DNA from: CADEFQ01 sp050185195 | Lineage (GTDB): Bacteria > Pseudomonadota > Gammaproteobacteria > Steroidobacterales > Steroidobacteraceae | Direction of reading: 5' to 3' | Assembly (NCBI GenBank): GCA_050185195.1 | Contig: JBFWZQ010000013.1 | Coordinates: 1-64,000 of the forward strand | DNA: 64,000 nucleotides | Shown here: piece after piece, positions 33,171 through 42,435 of the stretch | Numbering within the stretch: position 1 is the first letter of the stretch | Layout: each line of letters opens with the position of its first letter | Notes under the pieces: model-generated | The model's input: only the letters and a program-made list of their open reading frames with translations | What the model was told of the DNA's origin: nothing | Databases searched by the model: none | Program-made: the position numbers and the translations under genes

Positions 33171-34237
33171 AGCCGCGCGCGTCCGCGTGCGTAGGGGCTG
33201 TCCTCGCGCTCGTGGCCTGCGTGGCCGCTTGGGCCGCGGCGCCGGTCGTGCCGGGTTACACGTTGCAGTTCCCGCGCGATCACGGCAGCCACCCGGACTT
33301 TCGTACCGAATGGTGGTACGCGACCGGCTGGCTGCGCACGGCGCAAGGCGCGCCGCTGGGTTTCCAGATCACCTTCTTTCGTTCGTTACGCGAGGAGGCG
33401 ACAGGCAACCCGAGCGCGTTCGCGCCGCGCGAGATCCTCATCGCGCACGCGGCGATCAGCGACCCGGCGCGCGGCCGGTTGTGGAAAAGCGAGCGGATCG
33501 CGCGCGCGGGTTTCGGACTCGCCGAAGCCCGTACGGGAGACGCGGCGATCTGGATCGACGACTGGCAGCTGGTGCGCGGGCGCGAAACCTTTCGCATCGA
33601 AGCGCCCGCGGAGGAGTTCGCCCTGGACCTCACGCTCGCGCCGGGCGAGGCGCCGATGCTGAACGGCGAGGCCGGGTTCAGCCGCAAGGGCCCCACGCCC
33701 GGTGCGGCGAGCTACTACTACAGCCTGCCGCATCTCGCCGTGCGAGGCGATATCGCCCGTGGTGGCAAGCGTGAAGCCGTGACCGGCGAAGCCTGGCTCG
33801 ATCATGAGTGGTCGAGCGAGTCCCTCGAGCCGCAAGCGGCCGGCTGGGACTGGATCGGCGTGAACCTCGACGATGGCGGCGCGCTGATGGCATTCCGTAT
33901 CCGTGGCCGCGGAGGTGACGTGCGCTGGGCCGGCGGCACCCTGCGCGCCGCGGACGGTACGCTGCGTCATTTCTCGCCCGATGAGATCGTCATGGCGCCG
34001 CAGCGCACCTGGCGTTCGCCGCGCACGGCGATCGCCTATCCGGTGGAATGGCGCGTGCGTGCGGGCAAGCTCACGCTCTCGCTCGCGCCGCTGATGGACG
34101 ACCAGGAAAGTGATACGCGAGCGACGACCGGCGCGATCTACTGGGAGGGTGCGGTGCGCGCGCGGGCAGGCGAACGGGAGATCGGTCGCGGCTACCTCGA
34201 GCTCACGGGCTACGGGGAGCCGCTGCGGCTGCAATGA
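33167..34237 (+). CDS. AttH/CarC-like lipocalin-domain protein
   Basis: A 356-residue exported protein (signal peptide to about Ala26) of the AttH/CrtC-like family with two lipocalin-like domains. The opening FPRDHGSHPDFRTEWWYATGW and the central YYYSLPHLAVRG and GEAWLDHEWSS motifs are diagnostic. Related proteins include carotenoid 1,2-hydratase CrtC, so a lipid or isoprenoid ligand is plausible. The GTG start overlaps the permease stop. It appears to be the periplasmic partner of the ABC system just upstream. Confidence 0.85.
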   Translation: MKPRASACVGAVLALVACVAAWAAAPVVPGYTLQFPRDHGSHPDFRTEWWYATGWLRTAQGAPLGFQITFFRSLREEATGNPSAFAPREILIAHAAISDPARGRLWKSERIARAGFGLAEARTGDAAIWIDDWQLVRGRETFRIEAPAEEFALDLTLAPGEAPMLNGEAGFSRKGPTPGAASYYYSLPHLAVRGDIARGGKREAVTGEAWLDHEWSSESLEPQAAGWDWIGVNLDDGGALMAFRIRGRGGDVRWAGGTLRAADGTLRHFSPDEIVMAPQRTWRSPRTAIAYPVEWRVRAGKLTLSLAPLMDDQESDTRATTGAIYWEGAVRARAGEREIGRGYLELTGYGEPLRLQ

Positions 34238-34238
34238 A

Positions 34239-34709
34239 CTAGGTGAGGTGGGCCACCGGCACGCGCGTCGACTGCTTCACCGTGCCGAGCACGATGCTCG
34301 AATGCACGTCGCGCACGCACGGGATCTTGAGCAGCCGCTTCAGCACGAGCGTGCTGAGTGCATCGAGGTCCGGGGTCGTGGCCTGCAGCATGAAGTCGTA
34401 CTCACCCGTCGTGGCATGGCAGCTGACCACCTGCTCGAGCTGCGCCAGTGCCCGCTCGAAGAGCTCGACATTGTGGTCGGTGTGCCGCTCGAGCTTCACC
34501 TGGATGAAGGCGTGGACCTTGAGCCCGAGTTTCACGGGATCGACGATCGCCGCATAGCCGACGATCACGCCGCGTTGTTCGAGCTGCTTCACGCGCCGCG
34601 CGCAGGGCGTGCCGGTCAGGCCGATGCGTTCACCGAGGTCGACGACGGACAGGCGACCCTCGGCCTGCAGCTCGGCCACGATGCGTGCGTCGATGCGATC
34701 GAAGGGCAT
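34239..34709 (-). CDS. Lrp/AsnC family transcriptional regulator
   Basis: A 156-residue regulator with an N-terminal helix-turn-helix (DARIVAELQAEGRLSVVDLGERIGLTGTPCARRVKQLE) and a C-terminal RAM/AsnC ligand domain (about 65-145). Lrp-family proteins sense amino acids. It is divergently transcribed from a 2-oxoacid dehydrogenase operon, the arrangement known for BkdR and branched-chain keto-acid dehydrogenase, so it probably activates that operon in response to an amino acid. Because the operon continues into phenylacetate genes, phenylalanine is a good candidate effector. The ATG at 34709 is used; a GTG at 34721 would add four residues. Confidence 0.9.
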   Translation of the reverse strand: MPFDRIDARIVAELQAEGRLSVVDLGERIGLTGTPCARRVKQLEQRGVIVGYAAIVDPVKLGLKVHAFIQVKLERHTDHNVELFERALAQLEQVVSCHATTGEYDFMLQATTPDLDALSTLVLKRLLKIPCVRDVHSSIVLGTVKQSTRVPVAHLT

Positions 34710-34832
34710 GGCGATATCCACCAGTAATGTCTGATTGGATGGAGAGTATCACTATCGCAGTGCCGGCTACGAGTGTGATTTGGCGATTTCCGCTGCCCGC
34801 CCTGGGCTACGCTGCACCACGGAGGGGCACCC

Positions 34833-36932
34833 ATGGCCGCAGTGATCCATCAGCAATCCTCGGAAAGCGGGGCGCCGGACATCGACTGGGCGCGCGTGGC
34901 CGAGACCGTGCTGGCATCGCGTGCGCTCGACGACCTCGAAGAGTCGCGGCTCGTTCCCGCCCGCAAGGTGCTGTACCAGTTCACGGCCCGCGGACACGAC
35001 GTGACGCAGGCCTTGCTCGGCCAGATGCTCACCGGCGCGCGGGACGGCGTTGCGCTCTACTACCGTGCGCGCCCGCTCGTGCTGTCCCTCGGCTTGCCGC
35101 TCGAGACGGCGCTCGCGTCGACGATGATGCGGGCGGGCGGCGTGAGCGACGGGCGCGACATCGGCGTCGTGTTCAACCTGCCGCGCCGCAAGGGCCCCTG
35201 CGTTTTGCCGGCCTGCGGTGGCGTCGGCACGCAGTTCACGCCCGCAGTCGGCTGGGCGCAGGCCATCCGCTATCACGCGCAGGTGCTGCACGACACCGAA
35301 TGGAACGGCAGCATTGCGGTCGCCCACGGCGGCGAGGCCTCCACGACGACGAACGGCTTCTGGTCCGCGCTCAACATCGCGACGACGCAGCGCCTGCCGA
35401 TCCTCTTTTACATCGAGGACAACGGTTACGGCATCTCGGTGCCGTCGAGTTTCCAGACGCCGGGAGGCAATGTCGCGGCCAACCTCGCGGCCTTTCGCAA
35501 CCTGCGCATCCTCGATGGCGACGGCAGCGATCCCGGCCACGCGGCGCTGCTAATGGCGCAGGCCCTCGCTGGCGTGCGCGCGGGCGAGGGGCCTGCGCTG
35601 CTGCGCCTCACGGTGCCGCGACTCTCGGGGCACTCGGGGCAGGACGCGCAGGCCTACAAGTCGGCGGACGAAATCGCGGCGGAGCGGGCGCGCGATCCGC
35701 TCATCGGCCTGCGTGCCCGCATCGTGCCCGCGCTGCTCGGCGAATCGGCGTGGACGGCGCTCGAACAACGCGCGAGCGAGCGTGTCGAACGTGCGCTCGC
35801 CGCGGTCGAGCAGCGTGCGCAGCCGGACGCGGCGCAGGTCACGCGCCATGCATTCAGCGAGCGGCGTGCGGACGGCACGCCCGACGCGCAGCGCCAGGGC
35901 GGCTTGCGGGGCGACGGCATCGAGCCGCGACCGGGTGACGAGTCGCCACGGCCCGAGGGTCCGCGCATCAACATGGTGACGGCGATCCGGCGCACGCTGG
36001 AAGGGGAACTCGCCACGAACCCACGCGTGGTCGTCTTCGGCGAGGACGTGGGTCGCAAGGGCGGCGTGCACGCCGCGACGCTCGGGCTCGCGGACAAGTT
36101 CGGGGCGGCGCGTGTCTTTGACACGTCGCTCTCGGAGGAAGGCATCATCGGTCGCGCGGTCGGGATGGCGCTCGCGGGGCTCGTGCCGGTGCCGGAGATC
36201 CAGTTCCGCAAGTACGCGGAGCCCGCGGCCGAGCAGTTGAACGATTGCGGCTCGATGCGCTGGCGCACGGCCAACGGCTTTGCGGCGCCCATGGTCGTGC
36301 GCATGCCGGGCGGATACTTCAAGTGCGGCGACCCGTGGCACAGCGAGAGCAACGAGGTGCAGTTCGTGCACGCAGTCGGCTGGCGCGTCGCGATGCCCTC
36401 GAACGCGGAAGATGCCGCGGGCCTGCTGCGCGCGGCGTTGCGCGGCAACGATCCGACGATCTTCTTCGAGCACCGCGCGATGCTCGACGCCGCGTGGGCG
36501 CGCCGCCCGTGGCCGGGTGACGACTACGTCGTGCCGTTCGGCCGTGCGCGCCTCGTGCGGCCCGGCACCGAGGTCACGGTCGTGACATGGGGTGCGATGG
36601 TCGAGCGCAGCGAGCGGGCGGCCGTCGAGTCCGCGGTCGACGCCGAGGTGCTCGACCTGCGCACGTTGTCGCCCTGGGACCGCGACGCCGTGCTCGAGTC
36701 GGTGCGCCGCACGCGACGTTGCCTGATCGTGCACGAGGACACGATGACCGCTGGATTTGGCGCTGAAATCGCCGCGGTGCTCGCGCGAGATGCCTTCTAC
36801 GACCTCGAGGCGCCCATCGAGCGCGTCGCGATGCCGGATGTGCCGAGCCCGCACAGCCCGCTGCTGCTCGACGCCGTGCTGCCGGACGTCGCCCGGATCG
36901 TCGCGGCGATCCGCGACGTGGCAGGCGCGTGA
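34833..36932 (+). CDS. 2-oxoacid dehydrogenase E1, fused alpha and beta subunits
   Basis: A 699-residue thiamine-diphosphate enzyme. The alpha part (about 1-330) holds the ThDP pocket (GGEASTTTNGFWSALN and FYIEDNGYGIS); a linker of about 45 residues follows; the beta part (about 375-699) begins INMVTAIRRTLEGEL and has VVVFGEDVGRKGG and the C-terminal HEDTMTAGFGAEI motif. This E1 type oxidatively decarboxylates branched-chain or aromatic 2-oxo acids and transfers the acyl group to lipoyl-E2. The alpha-beta fusion is less common than separate subunits. A strong ribosome-binding site (GGAGGGG) precedes the ATG. It is coupled to E2, which is followed directly by paaA; see findings for a phenylpyruvate hypothesis. 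Confidence 0.88.
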   Translation: MAAVIHQQSSESGAPDIDWARVAETVLASRALDDLEESRLVPARKVLYQFTARGHDVTQALLGQMLTGARDGVALYYRARPLVLSLGLPLETALASTMMRAGGVSDGRDIGVVFNLPRRKGPCVLPACGGVGTQFTPAVGWAQAIRYHAQVLHDTEWNGSIAVAHGGEASTTTNGFWSALNIATTQRLPILFYIEDNGYGISVPSSFQTPGGNVAANLAAFRNLRILDGDGSDPGHAALLMAQALAGVRAGEGPALLRLTVPRLSGHSGQDAQAYKSADEIAAERARDPLIGLRARIVPALLGESAWTALEQRASERVERALAAVEQRAQPDAAQVTRHAFSERRADGTPDAQRQGGLRGDGIEPRPGDESPRPEGPRINMVTAIRRTLEGELATNPRVVVFGEDVGRKGGVHAATLGLADKFGAARVFDTSLSEEGIIGRAVGMALAGLVPVPEIQFRKYAEPAAEQLNDCGSMRWRTANGFAAPMVVRMPGGYFKCGDPWHSESNEVQFVHAVGWRVAMPSNAEDAAGLLRAALRGNDPTIFFEHRAMLDAAWARRPWPGDDYVVPFGRARLVRPGTEVTVVTWGAMVERSERAAVESAVDAEVLDLRTLSPWDRDAVLESVRRTRRCLIVHEDTMTAGFGAEIAAVLARDAFYDLEAPIERVAMPDVPSPHSPLLLDAVLPDVARIVAAIRDVAGA

Positions 36933-38137
36933 TGGCGGCCCCCGTCGAAGTGCGCGCCCCCGCGGAAGAGACGTCAGGCGCACGCTCGCAGGTGCAGCGC
37001 TGGCTCAAGGCGCCGGGCGACATCGTGCAGGCCGACGAGCCGTTGCTGGAACTTGAGACCGACAAGGTCACCGTCGAGATCGCCGCGCCCGCGAGTGGCA
37101 CGCTGCATGAAATCCTCAAGCCCGAGCAGGCTGACGTCGCGCCGGGCGACCTGCTCGCAACGATCACGATGTCCGGTGACGTTCCGGCCCACCGCCCGCC
37201 GCCCGTGTCGTCCGCGACGGCGTTGTCGACGGGCGGGCCGACACCGGATCGGGCGCGGTTGCCGGGGCGCGGCGCGCACGCCGCACCCAGTCCCGCGGTG
37301 CGCCGCCTGCTCGCCGAGCGCGGCCTCGTCGCGTCCGACGTGCGTGGCACCGGCAATGGCGGGCGCATCACCGTCGAGGACGTCCTCGCGGCGCCCGAAC
37401 GGGCGCCGCCCGCGCCCGAGGCAGCGCCTGCGCCGGACGGCGGATCGCGCCTGCAGCCGCACAGCACGATGCGCCGGCGCATCGCGGAGCGCATGGTCGA
37501 GAGCCTGCGCATCGCGCCGCACGTGACCACGGTGTTCGAGGCGGACATGGCCGCGGTGCTCGCCCATCGGGCCCGCCACCGGGCGGACTTCGAGCGACGC
37601 GGCGCATCGCTGACGCTCACGGCCTACTTCCTGCAGGCCTGTGTCGCCGCGATCCGCGCGGTGCCGGAGGCAAACAGCCGCTGGACCGACAGCGCGCTCG
37701 AGATCCTTGACTCGATGCACATCGGGGTGGCCACCGCGCTCGGCGACCGGGGGCTCGTGGTGCCCGTCGTGCGCAACGTGCAATCGCTCGACCTGTACGG
37801 GATCGCGCGCGAGCTCGGTGCACTCGTGGCGCGGGCACGCGATGACGCGCTCACGCCCGCGGATGTACGCGGCGGGACTTTTTCGATATCGAATCATGGC
37901 GTGAGTGGCAGCCTGCTCGCGAGCCCGATCGTGATTCCCCAGCCGCAATCGGCCATCCTCGGGGTAGGCAAGCTCGAGAAGCGCGCGGTGGTCGTGTCGG
38001 ACGGCGGGGAAGATCGCGTCGTCGTGCGGCCGCGCTGCCATGTGACGCTCACGATCGACCATCGGGTGATGGACGGCGAGCGCGCGAACCGCTTCCTCGC
38101 GGTACTGGTACGCGGACTCGAACAGGTATCCAATTGA
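36932..38137 (+). CDS. 2-oxoacid dehydrogenase E2, dihydrolipoyl acyltransferase
   Basis: A 401-residue E2 that carries the acyl group on lipoate and passes it to CoA. It has a lipoyl domain with Lys45 in LETDKVTVEI, a proline/alanine-rich linker, the peripheral-subunit-binding domain (PSPAVRRLLAERGLVASDVRG), and a catalytic domain with the active-site His in TIDHRVMDG. The catalytic core looks more like 2-oxoglutarate dehydrogenase E2 than branched-chain E2. The ATG at 36932 is used; a GTG one codon earlier gives a 4-base overlap with E1. No E3 is encoded nearby, so a shared lipoamide dehydrogenase must complete the complex. paaA begins 7 bp after its stop. Confidence 0.88.
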   Translation: MAAPVEVRAPAEETSGARSQVQRWLKAPGDIVQADEPLLELETDKVTVEIAAPASGTLHEILKPEQADVAPGDLLATITMSGDVPAHRPPPVSSATALSTGGPTPDRARLPGRGAHAAPSPAVRRLLAERGLVASDVRGTGNGGRITVEDVLAAPERAPPAPEAAPAPDGGSRLQPHSTMRRRIAERMVESLRIAPHVTTVFEADMAAVLAHRARHRADFERRGASLTLTAYFLQACVAAIRAVPEANSRWTDSALEILDSMHIGVATALGDRGLVVPVVRNVQSLDLYGIARELGALVARARDDALTPADVRGGTFSISNHGVSGSLLASPIVIPQPQSAILGVGKLEKRAVVVSDGGEDRVVVRPRCHVTLTIDHRVMDGERANRFLAVLVRGLEQVSN

Positions 38138-38144
38138 GGGTGTG

Positions 38145-39050
38145 ATGGCAACTGCCGAACTCGAACAGCGCTTTCAGGCCCGCATCGACGCGGATGAACG
38201 CATTGAGCCGAAGGACTGGATGCCGGACGCCTACCGGCGCGCACTCGTCCGGCAGATGTCGCAGCACGCGCATTCCGAGATCGTCGGCATGCTGCCCGAA
38301 GGCAACTGGATCACGCGTGCGCCCACGCTGAAGCGCAAGGCCATCCTGATGGCGAAGGTGCAGGACGAAGGCGGCCACGGCGCCTACCTGTATGGCGCGA
38401 CCGAGACGCTCGGCGTGAGTCGCGCTGCGCTGATCGAAGAGCTGCTCACGGGCGCGGCGAGGTACTCGAGCATCTTCAACTACCCGACGCCGACCTGGGC
38501 CGACATCGGGGCGATCGGCTGGCTCGTCGACGGCGCGGCCATCATGAACCAGATCCCGCTGTGCCGCTGCTCCTACGGGCCCTATGCGCGCGCGATGGTG
38601 CGCATCTGCAAGGAAGAGAGTTTCCACCAGCGCCAGGGCTTCGACATCATGCTGGCGCTCGCGCGCGGCAGGGAGGCGCAACGACGCATGGCGCAGGGCG
38701 CGCTCGATCGCTGGTGGTGGCCGGCGCTCATGATGTTCGGGCCGCCCGACACCGAATCGAAACATTCGGCCCAGTCGATGCGCTGGAAGATCAAGCGTTT
38801 CACCAACGACGAACTGCGCGAGCGCTTCATCGAGTTCACGGTGCCGCAGGCGCAGTACCTCGGGCTCACGGTCCCGCAGGGGACTATCGACTGGAGCGAG
38901 TTCCACGAGGTGCTGCAGGGCAACGGCCCTTGCAACCACGAGCGTATCGAGGCGCGCCGCCGCGCGCACGAGGACGGCCGCTGGGTGCGCGAGGCCGCAC
39001 TGGCGCATGCCGACAAACACCCTGCACGATTGCGCGAGGCCCAGCGATGA
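38145..39050 (+). CDS. paaA: phenylacetyl-CoA epoxidase subunit PaaA
   Basis: The catalytic di-iron subunit of phenylacetyl-CoA 1,2-epoxidase, 301 residues. Iron-ligand motifs are visible (KVQDEGGHGAY and KEESFHQRQGF), and the substrate-binding QMSQHAHSEIVGMLPEGNWITRAPTL region is typical. It dearomatises phenylacetyl-CoA to the ring 1,2-epoxide. It follows E2 of the 2-oxoacid dehydrogenase by 7 bp with GAGGG as ribosome-binding site, and overlaps paaB (ATGA). A GTG one codon earlier is an alternative start. Confidence 0.96.
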   Translation: MATAELEQRFQARIDADERIEPKDWMPDAYRRALVRQMSQHAHSEIVGMLPEGNWITRAPTLKRKAILMAKVQDEGGHGAYLYGATETLGVSRAALIEELLTGAARYSSIFNYPTPTWADIGAIGWLVDGAAIMNQIPLCRCSYGPYARAMVRICKEESFHQRQGFDIMLALARGREAQRRMAQGALDRWWWPALMMFGPPDTESKHSAQSMRWKIKRFTNDELRERFIEFTVPQAQYLGLTVPQGTIDWSEFHEVLQGNGPCNHERIEARRRAHEDGRWVREAALAHADKHPARLREAQR

Positions 39051-39337
39051 CGATTCCCCGGGACTGGCCGTTGTACGAGGTGTTCATCCGCGCCCGCGGT
39101 GGCCTCGACCACAAGCACGTCGGCAGCATCCATGCGGTCGATGCGCGCATGGCGATCGAGCACGCGCGCGACGTCTACACGCGCCGCCAGGAGGGCGTCA
39201 GCATCTGGGTGGTGCGATCGGGCGATATCGTCGCGTCCGACCCCGCGGATGCGGACGCCTTCTTCGAGCCGGCACGCGACAAGGTCTACCGTCATCCCAC
39301 GTTCTACGACATCCCGGACGAGGTGAAGACGCTGTGA
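39047..39337 (+). CDS. paaB: phenylacetyl-CoA epoxidase subunit PaaB
   Basis: A 96-residue small subunit of the epoxidase, starting WPLYEVFIRARGGLDHKHVGS, which is characteristic of PaaB. It bridges PaaA-PaaC heterodimers into the larger complex. The start overlaps paaA (ATGA) and the end overlaps paaC (GTGA), fixing the short frame here. Confidence 0.95.
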   Translation: MTIPRDWPLYEVFIRARGGLDHKHVGSIHAVDARMAIEHARDVYTRRQEGVSIWVVRSGDIVASDPADADAFFEPARDKVYRHPTFYDIPDEVKTL

Positions 39338-40101
39338 ACGCCGCGCCGGACAAGGGAGCGCATTTCAGCTACGTGCTGCGGCTGGCGGACGCGAACCTCG
39401 TGCTCGCGCAGCGCCTCGGCGAGTGGATCGGCCACGCACCGGCGCTGGAGGAAGACCTGGGGCTCGCGAACACCGCGCTCGATCTCCTCGGCCAGGCACG
39501 GCTGCTCCTGACGCACGCCGGGGCCATCGAGGGTCGTGGCCGCGATGAGGACGCCCTGGCGTACCTGCGGGAGGAGGGCGAGTTCCTGAACTTCGGGCTC
39601 GTCGAACAACCGAACGGCGATTTCGGCGACACGCTCGTGCGACAGTTCCTGTTCGATGCGTGGCAGGTGGCGCACTACGAACGACTCGTGCAGTCGGCCG
39701 ACGGTCAACTCGCGGCCATCGCGGCCAGGGGTCTCAAGGAGGCACGTTATCACCTGCGTTTCAGCGCGAACTGGATCGTGCGCCTCGGTGACGGCACGGC
39801 CGAAAGCCATCGCCGGGTGCAGGCGTCCCTCGAGCGGCTGTGGCCGCATACGGCCGAGCTCTTCGACGCCGACGACATCGATCGCGGGATATACGCGGCA
39901 GGGGTTGGCGTGGACCTCGAAGCGGTCCGTGGTGATTGGGATCGACGGGTGGCGGCCACGCTCGCGGAGGCGACCCTCGATCGACCCGTAGATCGCCCGT
40001 GGCGCTGGTACGGCAAGCGCGGCGAACACGGTGAACATCTCGGGCGGCTGCTCGCGGTAATGCAGGTGCTGCAGCGGGCGCACCCGGGGGCACGCTGGTG
40101 A
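39334..40101 (+). CDS. paaC: phenylacetyl-CoA epoxidase subunit PaaC
   Basis: The 255-residue structural ferritin-like partner of PaaA. Typical segments are YVLRLADANLVLAQRLGEWIGHAP, TALDLLGQARLLL and YHLRFSANWIVRLGDGT. It lacks a functional di-iron centre in characterised members and stabilises PaaA. The GTG start at 39334 overlaps the paaB stop, and its own end overlaps paaD (GTGA). Confidence 0.95.
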   Translation: MNAAPDKGAHFSYVLRLADANLVLAQRLGEWIGHAPALEEDLGLANTALDLLGQARLLLTHAGAIEGRGRDEDALAYLREEGEFLNFGLVEQPNGDFGDTLVRQFLFDAWQVAHYERLVQSADGQLAAIAARGLKEARYHLRFSANWIVRLGDGTAESHRRVQASLERLWPHTAELFDADDIDRGIYAAGVGVDLEAVRGDWDRRVAATLAEATLDRPVDRPWRWYGKRGEHGEHLGRLLAVMQVLQRAHPGARW

Positions 40102-40556
40102 ACGCCCTCATCGAGTCCGACGTGCGGCTGCGGCTCGCCGACGTGCCAGATCCGGAGATCCCGGTGGTCTCGGTCGTCGACCTCGGCCTCGTGCGCCACG
40201 TGCGCGTCGCCGAGGGTGGCGCCATCGAGGTTGGCTTGTCGCCCACCTACTCGGGATGCCCCGCCACGAGCTTCATCAAGGAGAGTGTCGAGGCCGCGCT
40301 GCGGCGGGGTGGCTACAGCGAGGTGCGCGTGGTCGACGTGCTGGCGCCGCCGTGGAGCACCGACTGGATCACCCCGGAAGGTCGCCGCAAGCTCCACGAG
40401 TTCGGCATCGCGCCGCCCGTCCCCGGGCCCGTGTGCTGCCCCCGATGTGGCTCGCAGGATACGGCGAGGCTGAGCGAGTTCGGGTCGACGCCGTGCAAGG
40501 CCCTCTATCGCTGCACCCGCTGCCTCGAGCCCTTCGATCACTTCAAGTGCCTCTGA
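40098..40556 (+). CDS. paaD: PaaD, iron-sulfur/maturation protein of the epoxidase
   Basis: A 152-residue PaaD with an N-terminal DUF59/MIP18 domain (DPEIPVVSVVDLGLV; SPTYSGCPAT) and a C-terminal cysteine cluster (CCPRCGS, then CTRC and a final Cys) that probably binds a metal. PaaD is needed for maturation of the epoxidase, likely for cofactor insertion. It is translationally coupled to paaC. Confidence 0.94.
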   Translation: MNALIESDVRLRLADVPDPEIPVVSVVDLGLVRHVRVAEGGAIEVGLSPTYSGCPATSFIKESVEAALRRGGYSEVRVVDVLAPPWSTDWITPEGRRKLHEFGIAPPVPGPVCCPRCGSQDTARLSEFGSTPCKALYRCTRCLEPFDHFKCL

Positions 40557-40560
40557 CCCG

Positions 40561-41631
40561 ATGCTCAGGTTCCATCCGCTCAGGCTCAAGTCGAGGACAC
40601 CCATCGCCGAGGATGCGGTCAGCCTTGCGTTCGAAGTGCCGGCCGCCCTGCGCGAGGAGTACCGGTTCCGCGCCGGCCAGCATCTCGCCGTGCGCCTCGG
40701 GGCGGGAGGCGAGGAGCGGCGCACCTATTCCATCGTGAGCCCGGAAGGCAGCACCGAACTGCGCATCGGCGTGCGCGAGCAGCCCGCAGGCCGCGTGTCG
40801 CCCTTCCTCGCACGCCGGCTCGCGATCGGCGAGTCGCTCGACGTGCTCACGCCGAACGGTAGTTTTCATCCGCAGTCGGAGCCGGGGCGCGGCGGAAGTT
40901 ACGTTGCCTTTGCCGCCGGGAGCGGCGTCACGCCCGTGCTCTCGATCGCGACCACCCTGCTCGCGCGCGACGCGACGAGCCGCTTTGTCCTCTTTTATGG
41001 CAACCGCACGGCCGCGAGTACGATGTTCCTCGAGGACTGGATGGCGCTCAAGAATCGCCATCCGGCCCGCCTTGCGCTGCATTTCCTGATGAGTCGCGAA
41101 CCGCAGGAAATCGAACTGCTGAACGGGCGCATCGACGCGGCGCGTGTCCGCGAGCTCGCGCGCGTGCTGTTCGACGCGCGCGAAGTCGACGAGTTCTTCC
41201 TGTGCGGACCCGGCTCGATGAACGACGACGTCGCGGGCGCCCTGCGCGGGCTCGGCGCAACGGGCAGGATGCACAGCGAGCACTTCGGCCTCGCTGCTGC
41301 GCCGTCCGCCGCCGTGGCCAAGCCGGTGGCGGCGGTCGTGGCCGGCGCGCAGGAGACGCAGGTCACCGTGTCGATGGACGGTCGCCGCCGTTCGTTCCAC
41401 ATGGCGCGGGGCGGCCCATCGGTGCTCGACGCAGCGGAGGTCGCGGGGCTCGACCTGCCGTATTCCTGCCGCGCGGGCGTCTGTTCGACCTGTCGCGCCA
41501 GGGTCCTCGCGGGTGAAGTCACGATGGACCAGAACCACGCGCTCGAGGACTGGGAGGTCGCCGAGGGCTTCGTGCTCTGCTGCCAGGCGCGGCCGGTATC
41601 CGCCGAACTCGAACTCACTTACGACGAATAG
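40561..41631 (+). CDS. paaE: phenylacetyl-CoA epoxidase reductase PaaE
   Basis: A 356-residue NADPH-dependent reductase that delivers electrons to PaaA. The FAD domain has the RTYSIVS motif, the NAD(P) domain AAGSGVTPVLS, and a C-terminal plant-type [2Fe-2S] domain has CRAGVCSTC plus a final Cys in VLCCQA. Domain order FAD-NAD-ferredoxin is that of PaaE. It starts 4 bp after paaD. Confidence 0.95.
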   Translation: MLRFHPLRLKSRTPIAEDAVSLAFEVPAALREEYRFRAGQHLAVRLGAGGEERRTYSIVSPEGSTELRIGVREQPAGRVSPFLARRLAIGESLDVLTPNGSFHPQSEPGRGGSYVAFAAGSGVTPVLSIATTLLARDATSRFVLFYGNRTAASTMFLEDWMALKNRHPARLALHFLMSREPQEIELLNGRIDAARVRELARVLFDAREVDEFFLCGPGSMNDDVAGALRGLGATGRMHSEHFGLAAAPSAAVAKPVAAVVAGAQETQVTVSMDGRRRSFHMARGGPSVLDAAEVAGLDLPYSCRAGVCSTCRARVLAGEVTMDQNHALEDWEVAEGFVLCCQARPVSAELELTYDE

Positions 41632-41639
41632 GGCCAGCC

Positions 41640-42428
41640 ATGCCGTTCGAGACGATAGCTTTCCAGGTCGAGCGCGGCCTTGCGCGCCTCACGCTCAACC
41701 GGCCGGAGAAGCTCAACAGCTTCAACACGCTCATGCACGCGGAGGTGCGCGCAGCGCTCGCGCGCGTGATGCCGGAGGGCGGGCGCGTACTGGTGATCAC
41801 CGGCGCGGGGCGCGCGTTCTGCGCCGGGCAGGACCTCGCGGACCGGGCGGTGGCGCCGGCTGGCGCGGCCGTCGATCTCGGCGAGTCGATCGAGCGCAAC
41901 TACAAGCCGCTCGTGCTCACGCTGCGCGGCCTGCCGGTGCCGGTGATCGCCGCGGTCAACGGCGTCGCGGCCGGTGCAGGCGCCAACCTTGCGCTCGCCT
42001 GCGACCTCGTGGTTGCCGCGCGTTCCGCGAGTTTCATCCAGTCGTTCTGCAGACTCGGGCTCGTGCCGGATTCGGGCGGCACCTGGAGCCTGCCGCGGCT
42101 CGTGGGCCCGGCGCGTGCCATGGGGCTCGCGATGCTCGGTGAAAAGCTCGGTGCCGAGGAGGCCGCCCAGTGGGGACTCATCTGGCGTTGCGTGGACGAT
42201 GCCGCCTTCCCGGATGCGATCGAGGCGCTCGCGACGCAACTCGCGTCGGCACCGACCCGCGGGCTCGCCCGCACGAAGCAGGCCCTGCACGAGTCCTGGG
42301 AACGATCGCTCGCGAGCCAGCTCGACGTCGAGCGCGACTACCAGGCAGAGCTCGGGCGCACGGCCGACTATGCGGAAGGCGTCGCCGCCTTCGTGGGCAA
42401 GCGTGCGCCCGTGTTCGTCGGCTGGTGA
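41640..42428 (+). CDS. paaG: ring-1,2-epoxyphenylacetyl-CoA isomerase PaaG
   Basis: A 262-residue crotonase-family enzyme that converts the ring epoxide to oxepin-CoA and later shifts a double bond. It has the oxyanion-hole segments GAGRAFCAGQDLADR and GVAAGAGANLALACDL, and the LVPDSGGTW segment with a conserved Asp typical of PaaG. Position directly after paaE supports PaaG over PaaF. Confidence 0.9.
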   Translation: MPFETIAFQVERGLARLTLNRPEKLNSFNTLMHAEVRAALARVMPEGGRVLVITGAGRAFCAGQDLADRAVAPAGAAVDLGESIERNYKPLVLTLRGLPVPVIAAVNGVAAGAGANLALACDLVVAARSASFIQSFCRLGLVPDSGGTWSLPRLVGPARAMGLAMLGEKLGAEEAAQWGLIWRCVDDAAFPDAIEALATQLASAPTRGLARTKQALHESWERSLASQLDVERDYQAELGRTADYAEGVAAFVGKRAPVFVGW

Positions 42429-42435
42429 GGTGCCC

